A DNA stretch of 64,000 bases from Acanthosoma haemorrhoidale. Lineage: Eukaryota; Arthropoda; Insecta; Hemiptera; Acanthosomatidae. Location of the stretch: NCBI GenBank assembly GCA_930367205.1, contig OV884009.1:31939841-32003840 (forward strand), given 5' to 3'. The notes under the pieces were generated by a model. The model was not told the origin of the DNA, did not search any database, and saw only the letters and a program-made list of their open reading frames with translations. The translations under genes and the position numbers were made by a program. Below, in pieces: positions 59,130 through 64,000 of this stretch (position 1 is the first letter of the stretch; each line of letters opens with the position of its first letter).

Positions 59130-61977
59130 TTAATAACTATATTTATGAACAATGATTTCCATCATATGTTTGTTATCTTGTATTATTATTTTGTTTGTTT
59201 CTAACATTCTTAAATATCGAGCATATTTCTTTAAATTCGATTCATAAATTTATTTATATTAATTATTAGAGTTATTGCATATGTTCAATTTCAATTCAAA
59301 AATGTGTCTACGGATTGAATGAATGGTCATTGTACTCAGGCAACCAAATATATTTGGGCAGCACCACCTTTATTTTATTAATAGAATATTTTTCTTTCTT
59401 TAAAGTTACACCAATGTGCTAAATTATTACTAAAAGAATTATATTACTGTCTATAAAAAGAAACAGAACATCAATTACGTAGTCAACTTTATTTCCTATG
59501 AATTTTTCGCATGAATATTGGGAATATAGGGAACGTCTAACGTTGTAAATGGGACGATTTCAAACTATAGTAAAGCGCAATTGAAAATGTCAAATTGAGA
59601 ACAATTGAAACATGGACGAGCTGGAAATTATTAAACAATCCTTGAACGGAAGTAGGTAGTTTAAGAATCCTCAATTAGCTTCCCCATCCCGTTTTTTTAT
59701 TCTATTTTTCTACTCAAGTCGAAGACAACAGTCAGGAGTAAACATGAAAGAACAAATAGCTATCAATTGGAAGCAATTCGTTCTTCGTTTCCATTATCTA
59801 GCTCAGACTGAGCTCAAGGTAATCCTCCAATTATTGTTCTAGGAATAGTGGATCCGGTGGCTAGTTGAATAATTGCTAAAATTTATTATTTCAAATTGGA
59901 TAAATGGGGCGAGAAATGCAGTGGTCAATACGTGGCATTAACAAATAATTGTGCATATTTAAGAGAGATTAGCTTATGGTGTTGTACATTGTATCCTTGA
60001 CTAGAAAATGTTGGAAATATATTGATTTGAATTTCTAGATTGTATCCATACGCAAAGAGAAGAGAGCAGGCTACTTATACCCTGATCATAGTTATATCCT
60101 ACATGAACTGGAACCTTGGCAACTTCCTTAAACTATATTACTAACACAGTATTGTTGGTTTGATTAGATAGCATCTCGAATAATTATTCGTTAAGATATT
60201 CCAAAGACTTAATGGGGCAAAGATTCTCTGAAAGATGAATTTATAAATCGAGCTATGATGCTAGTCACGTATATTTGAAATAAACAGATAAATACCAAAG
60301 TCACACGTTTTAAGGAAAATGTTCGCCTTATCATTCACCTAGCCGATGTAGCATATATTATACACCCTATTTACACTAATTTGTGTCACTACAACTTATT
60401 CTATAGTTTCATCCCATACTAATTTATTAAACAAGTATATTCAAAAAAATAATAACAATTTATCATTAAAATAAAGTTGAACGTTAAAAAAATACAGAGA
60501 GAAACGTTATGGTCAGCTGTGTTAAAGCGTTCGGTTTTTCTCCTGGGGAGGAGAGGACGGACCCTCACACGGTAAGGCAAGGGTGGCTTTATTTTAAATT
60601 GTCTCCCTAAAGGAAGGGTTGCCTGATGGGGAAGAAGGGGAAGCGGTCAGCGAAACAAAGCAGACCCCATTAAAATTTCCATATTGATCTGAGAGGGAAA
60701 TCTTTATTACGCAACGTGAGTGTGTGTGCGCGCCAGGCTACGTGAGAAGGGGGATTGGACATATCGACTTGAAACGACTTGGGGGATAGGGGTTTAGAAG
60801 GGGGGTGACTTTCAAATGAATCAATCTACGTAATGAGGGTCGGGGCCCCTTAAAACAAAGTCCAAACCCGATACATCATCCCTATTGATGTGTCCACTAC
60901 CCTTGGATATTCCCTAACCCTTAATCTTTTCGTCTTTGCATTCAACCTATACTGGCTACAACTCCAATCTCAACTACTAATTTGAACGGACGTAAGATTG
61001 TAATTGTTACTTATTAAATTATGCAAAACATAAGATGAGTCCATCCGAAATTCGTTTATTCGATTTTTGTAGCCAAAGGCGCGACTCCTAAGACAGTTAT
61101 AATCTAGCTGGCTTACGGAAACTCGGTAGTGAACTCGTGAGGGTGAAGCGATTCCTAGTTCACTAGAGTCGTTTAATCAACCATTGTGTGATTTATGCAA
61201 ACGTAGGTTTTTTCAAAATGAGTGGATGACTGACACATGATGGTGTTGGGTTATTGACTTAGGAAAATGAATGAAAGACGTCAGATTTCCACTAAATTTA
61301 TTAATGGGCGTACCCACGTATGTCTGCCTCATGCCCTGGTATGGTGTAAAGGAGAAGTTGGCAGCTAAACACATATTTAAGCACTGAATCATATTCCTTA
61401 AAGATACTAAACTAAAATAGCTCGTCTGAATCAATATTTCAAATAAAATGGTGGACCCATTAGTACTGATGTAATGGAAAGGGAGGGAAAAGACTACGGA
61501 TGATAACTATACGTCCTGTACCCACCCTAAGGCAGTTCATGATTTTCCCGCAAACTTTCTGTTTCATCCCTTATATTTCCCCATTTTGAAAAGTGGTGGT
61601 CATGAAGATCTCTTTTAGAATGTCGATCATAGACTAAGTGGCCTTATGAACTGTTTCCTCATATTTTGAATCACGAGATTGAGTATTTCTCTTTGTTAGT
61701 CATTCCCCTCCACTAAGGGGCAATACTTTCTTGAAACATTACCGTTTCAAACCTCATCCACCAAAACCATACCTATATTCCCTACCCTTCGAACTAAACT
61801 TCTACACTTCCTTTGACAGATCTTGTTCACAACTCCAATACTTGCAACTCAATGCTCAGATCTAGATGGAGGCATGCGTTGAATTTCTTCCCTCCCAGTT
61901 TCAACCAGAAATATTTAATTTGATATTTCTTAAAAATGAATTTTTTTTGTATCTTCTATGGCTTCAGTCGCTATTCC
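59130..61977. other. No recognisable gene
   Basis: AT-rich with a GC-richer patch at about 60,500-60,860 (T/G-rich, containing gtgtgtgtgcgcgcc). No domain recognised in either strand. Confidence 0.5.
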
Positions 61978-62285
61978 TTATTCCAAAAGTTGATTTACAA
62001 GTTTATTATTTAAAATATCTTCACTAGATCTTCTCTCTCGGCCAGACTGTGGCACATTTGGACATTTTTTGTTACTTTTAGTTGGCCAATATGGATTTTT
62101 TTTATTACAACAAATAATGAGGAGTACATTGGATGCCCAGATATAAGTTGTCACTGTCTGCGGTGTGCCGCCTCGCGTGCGTTGCGAATATTTACATAAT
62201 ACCGATCCGTGACTCACTCCTGCCGATTCCAAACTTCATCGACTAGTCAGTAGATCTACAACACCTTCACGCTTCTTAAAACTAA
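61978..62285 (-). pseudogene. Possible Tc1-like transposase helix-turn-helix fragment
   Basis: The minus strand reads SFKKREGVVDLLTSR, a stop, SLESAGVSHGSVLCKYSQRT and RGGTPQTVTTY. The pattern KKREGVVDLL...AGVSHGSV is like the N-terminal DNA-binding part of Tc1/mariner transposases. No catalytic part follows. Tentative. Confidence 0.25.
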
Positions 62286-62844
62286 CAGACATCTTGTGTT
62301 CTATTCGGTCGTCTTGTCATCAACAAATGCTGAGCAACTTTCGTGGAGCATCTCCTGATATTTTTTTTCGAAATATATGTTTGCGGCAAACCTTAAAGAG
62401 TCCTGATAGGAAAATATCACGAATAATATTTCCTAGTTGTATTTTGACAGTTTTAAAGAAATAACTCGAACTAAAAAATACTCAGATAATACCGATCTAA
62501 ATGATGACAGGAACAACCTGTCCATAGGATTTGTGTTTTCCCCTGTTCCATTGTTTATTAGGCGTCACTCATTCAATGCCGTTCTTCATTGAAGTGCTGA
62601 AATGTTGGAAAAATAAACGCTGAAAACAATTTTCACTGAATGTTTCACCTTTATTTACATCTTTGCGCCATTCCGGTTTGTTTCCTGCACAGGTTCAACA
62701 TTTCCATTTCAAGGTCAACCGAATAATTTGACTGTTCAATTGATAATTTTAAAATATAGGCATTCGTAACTAAAACCGATTGATAATTAGTTTAGTATTG
62801 ATTTATTATCCGTTATATTTATAATAATTCCTTTATGGTGATAA

Positions 62845-62905
62845 AATTACAATCTGCCTTGCTAGGCAATAAGTAATTAAGATATACTATCATTCATACC
62901 ATATG
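62845..62905 (-). mobile_element. Jockey-like retrotransposon, 3' end only (copy G)
   Basis: gataaaattacaatctgcct, then tgctaggcaataagtaatta and catt-cataccatat, the family tail with its hairpin. Only about 60 bases remain. Confidence 0.75.
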
Positions 62906-64000
62906 ATCCGTTATATAAGTGTTATATTTTACCAAGCCGATTGATGTTCACAGTTCAGAAATAAATTAAATTAATGACTAGGAAACAGGAAGGGCTCAAT
63001 ATTCGATGCTACCATTGACACTGAAACCTTGAATAGACTCCTTGTTGAATCCCCTGACTAGATAAGTTATTATTAGAACCCTCTGTGTCCCAACAGTCTC
63101 AAAATGAGTCGATGGACTTCCCTATCAACAAATATGAGCAGTCGCCTATTCAGAAAAAAAAAATATATGTTTTCCTACGCTGTTTTCAAACGAATCCAGT
63201 ATCGAAATATCGCGGGTCATTGAGCGGAGAAAGGCCCCAACATATTATCTAATATAAAAGACGATAACTTTGAAGTTTTGAAAAAGCGGGCTGGCAAACT
63301 GTCAAACAAGCTGGAGCTTTTTTTTTTTTTATTCTCAGCCCGATCAGATATCTGAGTGATATTATCCAGACACGCTGCCACTTATTTGTGAATAGTTTTC
63401 ACTAAGTATTAATTATTATTTTTAATAGTCTATCGGAAATGAGCAGGTGGCTATAGGAAATTCTCTAAGTAGAATGCCAACAGCATTAATTACCACGATT
63501 CGCATGAGACAAATTATGCGCAGGAGAAATATTTCTAAGGAATTCTTCATTTAAGTAGTTAAGTCACTTGTTAGACATTCCTAATGTATTAACTTAATTA
63601 ATATCGTACTTTTAATTGAAGTTCAGCAATTATAATGGAAGCAATTTATCATAAATAATTCGTATAAGCACTCCCGTCGGGGAGAAAAAAGTTGCTTTCA
63701 TGATTTTTAAGTGAGAGGGTTGAAAGCAGGAGAGCACGGCTACCCCAGGACTATTTGCACACATTAACAGGGAGTCAGATCTGAGTATAGGCAGTCTATT
63801 TAAAGCTTTCTGTACACACGTATGTGCGTACAACCGAGTAATTATGAGTATTTTGGTTTAGTGTCATTGCTTGAGCGTAGGTAGCCACGCCACGGCTGGC
63901 TGTTCAGTTATATTTGCATTTGTGAGAGCGGATATTGTAACGTTCCGGTCTGCGGGCACGATCAGCAGTGAGTCATTGCAGACTACAAACCAGATTCTAT
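62906..64000. other. No recognisable gene
   Basis: A long T run at 63,319-63,331 and otherwise unremarkable DNA to the window end. Confidence 0.5.

Noticed and set aside
1..64000. CRISPR arrays, rRNA genes, intact tRNA genes or prokaryotic operons
   Set aside because: None seen. Introns, transposon types and gene content are those of an animal nuclear genome.

Overview
The window is AT-rich animal nuclear DNA, almost certainly from an arthropod and most likely an insect. The evidence is a many-exon homologue of the homeobox gene cut that keeps the insect/animal arrangement of coiled coil, three CUT repeats and homeodomain. Typical arthropod retroelements (jockey-like, BEL/Pao), mariner, hAT and piggyBac relics surround it. 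No ribosome-binding sites, operons or prokaryotic gene packing are present. I cannot fix the order or species from the sequence alone.

Layout. Positions 1-16,400 are a graveyard of transposable elements. At least five minus-strand and one plus-strand 5'-truncated copies of one jockey-like non-LTR retrotransposon family occur there, one of them bracketed by a 12-bp target-site duplication. The same stretch holds a deleted mariner transposase, a gutted piggyBac derivative, an internally deleted non-LTR element with gag and RNase H remnants, and a small hAT-type MITE with an 8-bp target-site duplication. Positions 17,558-25,033 hold a plus-strand gene for a small secreted protein. It has one long coding exon carrying the signal peptide and, by my reading, a 22-codon terminal exon 6.6 kb downstream. 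Positions 25-42 kb are a very AT-rich, almost gene-free stretch that contains a broken BEL/Pao gag and a few short repeats. Positions 42,039-53,012 on the minus strand are twelve coding exons of cut. Every junction was checked by splice site and phase. The assembled reading frame is open for 1,159 codons, begins inside the N-terminal coiled coil and ends at a stop codon. Positions 53-64 kb are probably first-intron or upstream DNA of cut, with another decayed retrotransposon (R2-type RT motifs) and a stray jockey 3' end.

How the genes relate. The two host genes converge: the secreted-protein gene runs on the plus strand and cut on the minus strand, with their 3' ends facing each other across the 17-kb AT-rich desert. 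There is no evidence that they work together. Cut is a nuclear transcription factor, and the other protein is exported and has the look of a processed (prohormone-like) secretory protein.

The most useful new observations are these: (1) the complete exon map of the downstream part of cut; (2) the proposed tiny last exon of the secreted-protein gene; (3) a short hairpin kept at the 3' end of the jockey-like family although its loop sequence changes from copy to copy; (4) clear target-site duplications around three separate insertions; (5) a splice acceptor in cut that is directly followed by a regenerated donor. I found no convincing undescribed multi-gene system.
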